This document shows, piece after piece, positions 8,380 through 16,193 of a DNA stretch of 64,000 bases; position 1 is the stretch's first letter, and the number at the start of each line of letters is the position of its first letter. The notes under the pieces are model-generated. The model was not told the origin of the DNA. It saw nothing but the letters and a program-made list of their open reading frames with translations, and searched no databases. A program made the translations under genes and the position numbers. The DNA is from Actinomadura sp. DC4 (GTDB lineage Bacteria; Actinomycetota; Actinomycetes; Streptosporangiales; Streptosporangiaceae), in the NCBI RefSeq assembly GCF_030406325.1, contig NZ_JAUEQY010000028.1, positions 1-64,000 on the forward strand. Direction: 5' to 3'.

Positions 8380-10026
8380 TCAGGCGCCGGCGCGCAGCTC
8401 CGCGATCGTGCGCCAGACCGAGATCTGCTCCGGGTCGGTGCGGATCTCGATGACGGCGGGCCGGTCCTGGGCGAGCGCCTCGCGCAGGACGGCCGGGAAC
8501 TCGGCGTCGGCGGTGACCAGCGCGCCGTACGCGCCGAAGGAGGCCGCGAGCGCGACGAGGTCGGGGTTGCCCAGGTCGGTGCCGATCGTACGGGAGGGAT
8601 AGCGCCGCTCCTGGTGCATGCGGATCGTGCCGTACATGTTGTTGTTGAAGACGAGTACGACGATGGGCAGCCGGAGCCGTACGGCGGTCTCCAGCTCCTG
8701 CACGGTCATCAGGAAGCCGCCGTCGCCGGACAGCGCGACCACGGGGCGGTCCGGGTGCGCGAGCTTGGCGCCGATCGCCGCGGGCAGGCCGTACCCCATG
8801 GCGCCGGACGCCGCGCCGACGTAGGTGCGGGGAAGGCGGAAGGGGAAGAACGCGTGCAGCCAGCCGGAGAAGTTGCCGGCGTCGTTGGTGAGCACGGCGT
8901 CGTCGGGCAGCCCCTCGCGCAGCATCCGGATGATCTGCCGGTTGTCCACGCGGTCGGTGTGCTCCTCAGGAGGCACCGACATGGCCTCCTCGCAGGCCGT
9001 ACGGCGCTCGCGCGCCCATGCGGACGCCTCGCGGAGCGGCGGGCCGGCGGCGAGCAGCGCGTCCAGGGCCTCGGTGAGGTCGGAGACCACGCCGAGCTCG
9101 ACCGGGTGCGACTTGCCGATCATCGAGGGCTCGATGTCGACCTGGGCGATCCGATGGCCGGGCGTGATCGCGGTGTAGCGCTGTGAGGTGATCTCGCCGA
9201 GCCGGGTGCCGAACGCGAGCAGGACGTCGGCCTCGCGTACGGTCGCCACGATCTCCGGGTGCGCGCTGAGCTGCAGGTGCCCGGCGTAGAGCGGATGGTC
9301 GTTCGGGAACACGTCGTGCCGCCGCCACGCGGCGACGACCGGCACGCCCCAGCGTTCGGCGAAATCCACGAGCCGGGCCTCCGCGCCGCTGAGCCGCACC
9401 CCGGCGCCCGCGATGATCAGCGGCCGCTCGGCGTCGGCGAGCAGGCCGTGGAGGTCCTGGACCTCGGCCGCCGAGGGCCGTGGACGGGGGACGCGCACGG
9501 GCCGGGCGGGCGGCACGTCGACCTCGCCGGCGAAGACGTCCTCGGGGAGTGAGAGCACGACGGGGCCGGGCCGCCCGGAGACGGCCAGGCTCAGCGCCCG
9601 CGCGATCGTCTCGGGCATGCGCCGCGGGTCGGCCTCCTCGACGGCGTGCTTGGCGACGGGCCGCAGGAAGTCGGCGAGTGCGGCCTCCTGGAACGCCTCC
9701 CGGCCGCGGTGGCGGGAGTGGACCTGGCCGGCGAGGACGAGCATCGGCGTGGAGTTCTCCCGCGCGGTGTGCACACCGATCGACAGGTTGGCCGCGCCGA
9801 CCGCCCGGCCGCCGAGGACGACGGCGATCTCACCGCTCGCGGCGGCGTACGCCTCGGCCGCGAACGCCGCGCCGCCCTCCTGCCGTGCCGGGACGAACGC
9901 GATCCCGGGCTCGTCGAGCAGAGCGTCCATGAACATCGTGAAGCTCTCCGACGGAACCCCGAACACGCGGCGCACACCGTGGTGGCGCAGACTGCCGACG
10001 AGATTCGCCGCGACGGTCGTCCCCAT
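8380..10026 (-). CDS. Thiamine-diphosphate enzyme, acetolactate-synthase-like
   Basis: This 548-residue protein has the three-domain layout of the acetolactate synthase/benzoylformate decarboxylase family: PYR domain (about 1-165), central domain (about 185-315), PP domain (about 365-545). The catalytic Glu is in PARQEGGAAF, and the ThDP/Mg motif runs from SGDGGF to FNNNMYG. It lies 26 bases after the threonine-aldolase-like gene on the same strand, so both are likely one operon. It is not the housekeeping IlvB, since no IlvN follows. The substrate is probably a 2-keto acid, possibly made by the upstream PLP enzyme. Confidence 0.85.
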   Translation of the reverse strand: MGTTVAANLVGSLRHHGVRRVFGVPSESFTMFMDALLDEPGIAFVPARQEGGAAFAAEAYAAASGEIAVVLGGRAVGAANLSIGVHTARENSTPMLVLAGQVHSRHRGREAFQEAALADFLRPVAKHAVEEADPRRMPETIARALSLAVSGRPGPVVLSLPEDVFAGEVDVPPARPVRVPRPRPSAAEVQDLHGLLADAERPLIIAGAGVRLSGAEARLVDFAERWGVPVVAAWRRHDVFPNDHPLYAGHLQLSAHPEIVATVREADVLLAFGTRLGEITSQRYTAITPGHRIAQVDIEPSMIGKSHPVELGVVSDLTEALDALLAAGPPLREASAWARERRTACEEAMSVPPEEHTDRVDNRQIIRMLREGLPDDAVLTNDAGNFSGWLHAFFPFRLPRTYVGAASGAMGYGLPAAIGAKLAHPDRPVVALSGDGGFLMTVQELETAVRLRLPIVVLVFNNNMYGTIRMHQERRYPSRTIGTDLGNPDLVALAASFGAYGALVTADAEFPAVLREALAQDRPAVIEIRTDPEQISVWRTIAELRAGA

Positions 10027-10052
10027 GAGATCGCATCCTCTCCCGAGCCGTG

Positions 10053-11237
10053 TCACCCATGACTACCACTCGCACGGGCGAGGAGACGGCCACCGATCTC
10101 GGCGACGTCCTCGGGGCTCCAGGCGAGTGCGGGGCCGGCGACGGTGATCTCCGCCATCGCGACGCCGGGGACGGCGGTGTCCTTCCATCCCGCGGCGAAC
10201 CACACCTTCTCCTCCTCGGCGAGCGCCAGCGCCGCGTCGTCGAGGGCCCGCGCCGGGCGCGGCAGCAGGAGGCGGAACTGATGGGTGTGCGGCGGGCCGG
10301 GATGCACGCGCGCGCCCGGAAGCGCGGCGAGGGCGGCGGCGATCGTCCGCGCGTGCCGTACGTAGCCCGGGAGGAGCGGGAGCTCGCGGTCGAGGCCGGC
10401 GAGGGCGGCCAGCGCGGCCGGCCACTGCTGGAACAGCGTGCCGCCGTAGCGGTGCCGCCAGACGCGCGCGTACGCGGCGAGCGCGCCGGAGCCCGCGAGC
10501 GCGGCGCCGCTGATGCCGCGCATCGTCTTGTAGAAGGAGACGTAGACGCTGTCGGCGAGGGCGGCGACCTCGCTCAGGGAGTGCCCCAGGTAGGGCGTCG
10601 ACTCCCAGATCCGCGCGCCGTCGAAGTGCACGCGGGCGCCGATGGCGCGCGCCGCGCCGGACACGGCGACGAGCTCGTCCCAGGAGGGCAGGACGAAACC
10701 GGCGTCGCGCAGCGGGAGCTCGATGACGACGGTGCTCACGGGCTCGCCGAGCGCGGTGATCTCGTCGGCGGTGGGGTTGCGGGGCTCGGCGGTCGGCCAG
10801 GTGCCGCGCAGCCCGCTCAGGTGCGCGTAGGCGTGCCGTTCGTGCACCTCCTGATGGCCGAGCGGGTGCAGCGCGACCGTACGGCACCCGCCGTGGTCGG
10901 CGCCGTAACGCACCGCGACCTGCTGGGCCATCGTCCCGGTGGGGAAGAAGACGGCGGCCTCGGTCCCCAGGAGCCCGGCCACGCGTTCCTCCAGCGTGGT
11001 CACCGGGCCGTCGCCGTAGTAGTCGGGCTGGGCGTCGAGGTTCCCGCCCGCCTCGATGCCGGCGAGCCGCTCCCTCATCGTCGCGGGCCGTTCGCCGGAC
11101 AGGATCCGCCCGCAGGCGCGCATCGCGGCCATCCGCCGCTCCCGAGTGTTGTCAGGCACCGGGAGATCGTCCCAGACGGCCGCGACCGGGTCCCGGCGGT
11201 TTCCGCCCGGCTCGAACGGGAACTCAACGGACCCCAT
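10053..11237 (-). CDS. PLP-dependent threonine-aldolase/beta-eliminating lyase family protein
   Basis: The 394-residue protein shows the fold-type I lyase features of the threonine aldolase family. These are FFPTGTMAQQ for phosphate binding, HFDGARIWES with the pyridoxal Asp and Arg, and SFYKTMRGISG with the Schiff-base Lys. These enzymes split beta-hydroxy amino acids into glycine and an aldehyde or eliminate a beta substituent. An N-terminal extension of about 60 residues precedes the usual start of the domain. It is the first gene of a likely two-gene operon with the ThDP enzyme. An RsbW-like gene lies divergently, starting 26 bases away. The true substrate is not deducible. Confidence 0.85.
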   Translation of the reverse strand: MGSVEFPFEPGGNRRDPVAAVWDDLPVPDNTRERRMAAMRACGRILSGERPATMRERLAGIEAGGNLDAQPDYYGDGPVTTLEERVAGLLGTEAAVFFPTGTMAQQVAVRYGADHGGCRTVALHPLGHQEVHERHAYAHLSGLRGTWPTAEPRNPTADEITALGEPVSTVVIELPLRDAGFVLPSWDELVAVSGAARAIGARVHFDGARIWESTPYLGHSLSEVAALADSVYVSFYKTMRGISGAALAGSGALAAYARVWRHRYGGTLFQQWPAALAALAGLDRELPLLPGYVRHARTIAAALAALPGARVHPGPPHTHQFRLLLPRPARALDDAALALAEEEKVWFAAGWKDTAVPGVAMAEITVAGPALAWSPEDVAEIGGRLLARASGSHG

Positions 11238-11262
11238 CGACCTCGGCTCTGGAGAAGTGATC

Positions 11263-11682
11263 GTGAAACTCTCACTGGTGTTGTGCCTGCCCCGGGACGC
11301 CGAGACCGTACGCGTGACCAGGAACGTGCTGGACGCCTCCCTGGCCGCGCTGGAAGTGACCGCCGACATCCGCGACGACATCGCCCTGGCGCTGGGAGAG
11401 GCGTGCGCGAACGTCATCGAGCACGCCGACTCCAGCGACGAGTACGAGGTGCGGGTCCAGCTGACGAACTGGCTCTGCGTCGTCGAGGTCGTCGACACGG
11501 GCCGCGGGTTCGACTCGGCCTCCCTGAACCAGTCCAGAGCCGGGGAACCGGCCACGGCCGAACACGGCCGCGGCCTGCAGATCATCGACGCGCTGGCCGA
11601 GAACCTGCAGATCACCAGCCGCCCCCTCGAGGGCGCGATGATCAGGTTCGAGAAGCCGCTCCAGACCTCGGTGTCGATCTGA
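11263..11682 (+). CDS. RsbW-like anti-sigma factor / HATPase_c_2 Ser kinase
   Basis: The 139-residue product is a single GHKL ATPase domain of the RsbW/SpoIIAB type, which phosphorylates an anti-anti-sigma factor and binds a sigma factor. The N-box is EACANVIEHAD, the G1-box VVDTGRGFD, and a lid with HGRGLQIIDALA follows. GTG at 11263 is preferred because GGAGA (11251-11255) is 7 bases upstream; the GTG at 11257 would be too close to it. It stands as a single gene divergent from the aldolase-like gene. Its sigma and STAS partners are not nearby; the SpoIIE phosphatases of the window are possible antagonists. Confidence 0.85.
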   Translation: MKLSLVLCLPRDAETVRVTRNVLDASLAALEVTADIRDDIALALGEACANVIEHADSSDEYEVRVQLTNWLCVVEVVDTGRGFDSASLNQSRAGEPATAEHGRGLQIIDALAENLQITSRPLEGAMIRFEKPLQTSVSI

Positions 11683-11691
11683 CGCGAGTCG

Positions 11692-12156
11692 TCAGCTCGG
11701 GTCGGGGCCGGCGAGGCTCCAGTCGGGGGCGATCACCTCGCGGGTGAGGTCGCGGCCGTGGACCCGCTCGCCGCAGGTGGCGCAGACCGTCGCCGCGTCC
11801 AGGGGGTGGTCGTGGTGCAGGACCTTCAGGGGCGGTGACGTCACGGCCCACTTGTCGCCCCACTCCAGCAGCGCCCGCATGACCGGGCCGAGGTCGCGCC
11901 CGGCCTCCGTGAGGTGGTAGCCCTCACGGTTCGCCCGCCGCTCCAGCACACCCGCGTCCACCAGGCTCTTCAGCCGGGCGGCGAGCCGGTCGCGCGGCGC
12001 GCCCGTGTTGCGGACGATCTGGCTGAACCGGTGGTTGCCGAACATCACCTCGCGGATGGCGAGCAGTGCCCACCGGTCGCCGATGACCTCCAGGGCGGAG
12101 GCGACGGAACAGGGGCGTCCGGGAAGCGTGGCCGGGTCGCGCCGTGGACTGGTCAT
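11692..12156 (-). CDS. HxlR-family transcriptional regulator
   Basis: The 154-residue product has a winged-helix domain with the HxlR features CSVASALEVIGDRWALLAIREV and GAPRDRLAARLKSLVDAGVLER. These regulators are often redox or ligand sensors; one Cys lies at the conserved N-terminal site, and a second pair (CATCGERV) near the C-terminus could bind metal or form a disulfide. It is divergent from an MFS exporter with 61 bases between the starts, which strongly suggests that it controls this exporter. Two similar 17-base sites flank the promoter (12179-12195 and 12229-12245). ATG at 12156 is taken; a GTG lies at 12165. Confidence 0.88.
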   Translation of the reverse strand: MTSPRRDPATLPGRPCSVASALEVIGDRWALLAIREVMFGNHRFSQIVRNTGAPRDRLAARLKSLVDAGVLERRANREGYHLTEAGRDLGPVMRALLEWGDKWAVTSPPLKVLHHDHPLDAATVCATCGERVHGRDLTREVIAPDWSLAGPDPS

Positions 12157-12178
12157 GATCCCCACGATGTCAGCTCAC

Positions 12179-12195
12179 GGTTTTGATTTCAAACC
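12179..12195. promoter_or_regulatory. Candidate HxlR operator 1
   Basis: GGTTTTGATTTCAAACC holds the inverted repeat TTTGA-TT-TCAAA and GGTTT/AAACC ends. It covers the -35 position of the MFS promoter. It shares 13 of 17 positions with the site that begins exactly 50 bases downstream. Binding by the adjacent HxlR protein is an inference. Confidence 0.6.
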
Positions 12196-12211
12196 AAAGT
12201 CCGGTTATCGT
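12183..12211 (+). promoter_or_regulatory. Candidate leaderless promoter of the MFS exporter
   Basis: TTGATT (12183-12188) and TATCGT (12206-12211) are spaced by 17 bases. Transcription would begin about 6 bases after the -10, at or next to the ATG at 12218, giving a leaderless mRNA. No ribosome binding site is visible before this ATG, which supports the idea. Confidence 0.5.
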
Positions 12212-12217
12212 CCCGGC

Positions 12218-13657
12218 ATGACCCCAACGGTTGGATTTTCAAACCGCTCCCGCGTCGCGGCCGCCGTCGTCGTGCTGGCCGTGTTCATGACCAACCTCGA
12301 CCTGTGGATCGTCAACGTCGCGTTGCCGGCGATGGGATCGAGCTTCTCCCACGGCGGCCACCCCGCGTCGCTGGCCGACCTGTCCTGGGTGCTCAACGCC
12401 TACGCGATCACGCTCGCCGCCCTGCTCGTCGTGCTCGGCCGGGCCGGTGACCGGATCGGGCAGCGCCCGGTCTTCATCGCCGGGGTCGTCGTCTTCACCC
12501 TCGCGTCGGCGGCGTGCGCCGTCGCGCCGACGCTGTGGGTCCTGGTGCTCGCCCGCGTCGTCCAGGCGGCCGGCGCCGCCGCCCAGCTCCCGACCTCGCT
12601 CGCGCTGCTGCTCGCCACCGTGCCCGCCGAACGCCGGACCGGGGCCACCCGCGCCTGGGCCGCGTTCGGCGGTCTCGCCGCGGCGGCCGGCCCGGTGATC
12701 GGCGGCCTCCTCGTGGAGGTCGACTGGCGGTGGGTGTTCGTCGTGAACCTGCCGATCGGGGCGGTCGCCGTCGTCGCCGGGCTGGCCGCGCTGCCCGCGC
12801 CCGCCGCACGCGAGGCCGGGCCGCTGCCCGACGTGTGGGGCGCCGTGCTCGTCACCGCCGCCGTCGCCGCGCTCACCGGCGCCCTCGTCGAGGCGCCCGA
12901 CTGGGGATGGACGTCCGGCCGCACCTTCGGACTGCTCGCGCTGGCCCTCGTCGTCGGCGCGTGGTTCGCGTTCCGGTCCGCCCGTCACGCGAGCCCGCTG
13001 CTGGAGATCCACCTGCTGCGCCTGCCGAGGTTCGGCGTGGCCGGCGGCGGCACGTTCGTCTTCGGAGTGGCATTCGCGATCATGCTGCTGTCGAACGTGC
13101 TGTGGTGCCAGGACGTCTGGCACTGGAGCGCGCTGCGCACCGGTCTCGCTCTCGTGCCCGGCCCCGCGCTGGTGCCGATCGTGACCGTCCTGACCGCGCG
13201 AGCGGTGGGCCGCTTCGGCCACGGCCCGCTGGTCGCCTCCGGCGGCGCGCTGTTCGCCGCCGGGATGCTCTGGCGCGTCGTGGAGGTCTCCACCACCCCG
13301 GACTATGTACGCGACCTGCTGCCCAGCATGATCCTGGGCGGCATCGGCGTCGGCCTGACCCTCGGCACGCTCATCGCCGCCGGCGTCCAGTCGCTGCCGG
13401 CCGCCCGCACCGCCACCGGATCGGCCCTGGTCAACTCCTTCCGGCAGATCTCGGCCACCGTCGGCGTCGCGATCCTCGTCACCATCCTCGGCGCGCGGGT
13501 CGACGCCGGGTCGGTCGACGGCTTCCGCCTGGCCTGGGCCCTCGCCGCCGGCCTCAGCCTGCTGACCGCGGCCCTCGGCGGCCTGCTCATGCGGAGCGTC
13601 GCCGCGCCGGCCCCGGTCGTGCGGCCGGCGGCGGAGGTGGACGCCTCCTCAGTGTGA
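12218..13657 (+). CDS. MFS exporter, DHA2 (EmrB/QacA) family
   Basis: The 479-residue product has about 14 hydrophobic segments. It starts with the DHA2 signature TNLDLWIVNVALPAM and has motif A-like GRAGDRIGQRPV and the antiporter motif C region ARVVQAAGAAAQLPTS. It should export a drug-like or lipophilic compound by proton antiport. It is divergent from the HxlR regulator gene and probably repressed by it. A 17-base operator-like site sits inside the first codons (12229-12245). The 3' end overlaps the converging dehydratase gene by 9 bases. Confidence 0.88.
   Translation: MTPTVGFSNRSRVAAAVVVLAVFMTNLDLWIVNVALPAMGSSFSHGGHPASLADLSWVLNAYAITLAALLVVLGRAGDRIGQRPVFIAGVVVFTLASAACAVAPTLWVLVLARVVQAAGAAAQLPTSLALLLATVPAERRTGATRAWAAFGGLAAAAGPVIGGLLVEVDWRWVFVVNLPIGAVAVVAGLAALPAPAAREAGPLPDVWGAVLVTAAVAALTGALVEAPDWGWTSGRTFGLLALALVVGAWFAFRSARHASPLLEIHLLRLPRFGVAGGGTFVFGVAFAIMLLSNVLWCQDVWHWSALRTGLALVPGPALVPIVTVLTARAVGRFGHGPLVASGGALFAAGMLWRVVEVSTTPDYVRDLLPSMILGGIGVGLTLGTLIAAGVQSLPAARTATGSALVNSFRQISATVGVAILVTILGARVDAGSVDGFRLAWALAAGLSLLTAALGGLLMRSVAAPAPVVRPAAEVDASSV
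12229..12245. promoter_or_regulatory. Candidate HxlR operator 2
   Basis: GGTTGGATTTTCAAACC forms GGTT-x-GA / TC-x-AACC inverted arms and lies inside codons 4-10 of the MFS gene. It is 50 bases from the first site, about five helical turns, so both sites face the same side of the DNA. Confidence 0.55.
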
Positions 13658-15361
13658 CTCGCGCCGTACGTCGCTGCCGCTGGAGCCGGTCAGGAAGTCC
13701 AGGTCGGCGCCCTTGTCGGCCTGGAGGACGTGGTCGATGTAAAGCCGTTCCCACCCGCGGGCCGGCGCGGCGTGGGCGGTCGCGGCGGCCGGCTCCCGCG
13801 CCTCCAGCTCGCCCTCGGGCAGGTCCACGTCGAGCCGCCGGGCCGGCACGTCGAGGATGATCATGTCGCCGGTGCGCACCTTCGCGAGCGGGCCGCCGGC
13901 GGCCGACTCCGGGGAGGCGTGCAGGACGACCGTCCCGTACGCGGTGCCGCTCATGCGGGCGTCGCTGATCCGCACCATGTCGCGTACGCCCCGGGCGAGC
14001 AGCTTGGCCGGCAGCGGCGTGTTGCCCACCTCCGGCATCCCGGGGTAGCCCTTCGGGCCGCAGCCGCGCAGCACCAGCACGCTGTTCTCGTCCACGTCCA
14101 GGTCCGGGTCGTCCAGGGCGGCCCGCAGGTCCTCGATGCTGTCGAACACGACCGCGCGGCCGCGGTGGCGCAGCAGGGACGGCGACGCGGCGGCCGGCTT
14201 GATCACCGCGCCGTCGGGGCACAGGTTGCCGCGCAGGACGGCGATGCCCGCCTCCTCCTGCAGCGGGGCCGTACGGCGCCGGATGATCGTCTCGTCGTGG
14301 ATCTCGGCCTCGGCGAGACGTTCGCCGATCGGCCGCCCGGTCACCGTGAGCGCGGAGCCGTCGAGCAGGTCGGCCACCTCGTTCAGCACCGCCCGCAGGC
14401 CGCCCGCGCGGTGGAAGTCCTCCATCAGGTGGGTCCCGGCCGGCTGCAGGTCGACCAGCAGCGGCACCTTCGCGCCGGCCTCGTCGAAGTCCTCCAGGGT
14501 CAGCGGCACGCCGACGCGCCCGGCGATCGCCAGCAGGTGCACGACCGCGTTGGTGGAGCCGCCGATCGCGGCCAGCGCCACGATCGCGTTGAGGAACGAC
14601 CCGCGCGTGAGGACCGTGCTCGGCCGCCGGTCGGCGGCGACCATCTCCAGGATCGTGCGCCCGGCCTCGTGCGCGCGTTCGAGCAGCCGGCTGTCCGGCG
14701 CGGGGATGCCCGCCACGCCGGGCAGCGTCATGCCCAGGGCCTCGGCCACGCAGGCCATGGTCGAGGCGGTGCCCATCGTGTTGCAGTGCCCCCGGCTGCG
14801 GATCATCGAGGACTCGGCCTCCAGGAACCGCTCCTGCGACAGCGTGCCCGCGCGCACCTCCTCGCTGAGCCGCCACACGTCGGTGCCGCAGCCGAGCGGC
14901 ACGCCGCGGAAGTGCCCGGTCAGCATCGGCCCTCCCGGGACCACGAGCGCGGGCAGGTCGACCGACGCCGCGGCCATGAGCAGCGCGGGGATCGTCTTGT
15001 CGCAGCCGCCGAGCAGGACCACGCCGTCGACCGGGTTGGCGCGGATCATCTCCTCGGCCGCCATCGCCGCGAGGTTGCGGAACAGCATCGCGGTCGGGCG
15101 CAGCTGCGTCTCGCCGAGCGAGGGCACCGGCATCTCCAGCGGGATGCCCCCGGCCGCCCAGATCCCCGCCTTGACGCTCGCGGCGACCTCGCCCAGGTGG
15201 CTGTTGCACGGCGACAGGTCCGAGGCGGTGTTGGCGATCGCGATGTGCGGCCGCCCGTCGAAGGCGTCCGACGGCAGCCCGCGCCGCATCCAGGCCCGGT
15301 GGATGAAGGAGTTCCGGTCGGTGCCCGAATACCAGTCCTGACTGCGGGGTGTCCCGGCCAT
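13649..15361 (-). CDS. IlvD/Edd-family dehydratase, probably a sugar-acid dehydratase
   Basis: The 570-residue product removes water from a polyhydroxy acid with help of a [2Fe-2S] cluster. Three cluster cysteines are visible: Cys52 (LSPCNSHLG), Cys120 (GGCDKTIPAL) and Cys193 (GHCNTMGTAS). Their spacing (68 and 73 residues) equals that known for L-arabinonate dehydratase (59/127/200). The N-terminal YSGTDRNSFIHRAWMRRGLP also fits pentonate/hexonate dehydratases rather than housekeeping IlvD. The ATG at 15361 has GAGGAGG about 7 bases upstream. It is divergent from a DinB-fold protein gene. The exact sugar acid cannot be read from sequence. Confidence 0.88.
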   Translation of the reverse strand: MAGTPRSQDWYSGTDRNSFIHRAWMRRGLPSDAFDGRPHIAIANTASDLSPCNSHLGEVAASVKAGIWAAGGIPLEMPVPSLGETQLRPTAMLFRNLAAMAAEEMIRANPVDGVVLLGGCDKTIPALLMAAASVDLPALVVPGGPMLTGHFRGVPLGCGTDVWRLSEEVRAGTLSQERFLEAESSMIRSRGHCNTMGTASTMACVAEALGMTLPGVAGIPAPDSRLLERAHEAGRTILEMVAADRRPSTVLTRGSFLNAIVALAAIGGSTNAVVHLLAIAGRVGVPLTLEDFDEAGAKVPLLVDLQPAGTHLMEDFHRAGGLRAVLNEVADLLDGSALTVTGRPIGERLAEAEIHDETIIRRRTAPLQEEAGIAVLRGNLCPDGAVIKPAAASPSLLRHRGRAVVFDSIEDLRAALDDPDLDVDENSVLVLRGCGPKGYPGMPEVGNTPLPAKLLARGVRDMVRISDARMSGTAYGTVVLHASPESAAGGPLAKVRTGDMIILDVPARRLDVDLPEGELEAREPAAATAHAAPARGWERLYIDHVLQADKGADLDFLTGSSGSDVRRESH

Positions 15362-15456
15362 GAGCCTGCCTCCTCGTTCGCGGCGTCTACCCGCCCATAC
15401 TGCGACGTCGGCCCGCCACATTGCGACCCGCCCCGTGATCAGGAGAGTCTTTGCCC

Positions 15457-16116
15457 ATGGAAGACCGGGAAGCCCTCAGCACCGCCTACCGCGACATCGT
15501 CGCCGCCGTCCGCGACATCGGCGCCGAGGAGGAATGGCTGCCGACCGGCTGCGCGGGCTGGTCCGTACGCGATCTGATCTTCCACCTGCGCGGCGACGCG
15601 CAGCGGGCGCTCGTGGCCCTCGCCAGCCCGGCCGGCACGGCACCCGACACCGACGCGGTCTCGTACTGGACGCACTGGCGGCCGGACACCGAGGGCGCGG
15701 CCCTCAACCGGCGCATGACCCGGATCAGCGCGAGCGTCTACTCCGGCCTGCGCCCGATCCTGGACAGCTACGTCGAGACCACCGAGGCCGTCGTGTACGC
15801 CGCGGTGCAGACCGACCCCGGCTTCGCGGTACGGACGCAGGGGCACGTGATGCGCGCCGGCGACCTCGTGCGCACCCTGGTCGTCGAGGCGGCGATCCAC
15901 CATCTGGACCTCGTCGTCGCGCTGGACCGGCCCCTGCCCTCGGCCGGGCCGCTGCGGCTCGTGCGCGAGACGCTCGACGGCCTGCTCGGCGAGCCGCTGC
16001 CGCTGTCCTGGGACGACGTGGCGTACGCCCGCGCCGGCACCGGCCGTACCCCGCTGTCCGCGGCCGACCGGACCGCCCTCGGACCCCTCGCCGGACGTTT
16101 CCCGCTGTTCGGCTGA
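15457..16116 (+). CDS. Maleylpyruvate-isomerase/DinB-fold protein (mycothiol-dependent type)
   Basis: The 219-residue product belongs to the actinobacterial family with an N-terminal DinB four-helix bundle, named after mycothiol-dependent maleylpyruvate isomerase. The signature is LPTGCAGWSVRDLIFHLRGD near residues 25-50. A metal site is likely made by His in FHLRGD and by AIHHLDLVVALD around residue 150. Members act in thiol-dependent isomerisation or transfer reactions; the substrate here is unknown. AGGAGA at 15441-15446 precedes both a TTG at 15451 and the preferred ATG at 15457. Confidence 0.8.
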   Translation: MEDREALSTAYRDIVAAVRDIGAEEEWLPTGCAGWSVRDLIFHLRGDAQRALVALASPAGTAPDTDAVSYWTHWRPDTEGAALNRRMTRISASVYSGLRPILDSYVETTEAVVYAAVQTDPGFAVRTQGHVMRAGDLVRTLVVEAAIHHLDLVVALDRPLPSAGPLRLVRETLDGLLGEPLPLSWDDVAYARAGTGRTPLSAADRTALGPLAGRFPLFG

Positions 16117-16193
16117 GAGCCGATCGGGGCGCGAGTTGTCAGTGGGGTTGCCTACCCTTCCTGGGTCGGGGTGGTGGATGACGGGGGAGACGT

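Noticed and set aside
8380-11237. Aldolase-like and ThDP genes considered as part of a natural-product cluster
   Set aside because: No synthase, carrier protein or tailoring set is nearby; an amino-acid/keto-acid pathway is simpler.
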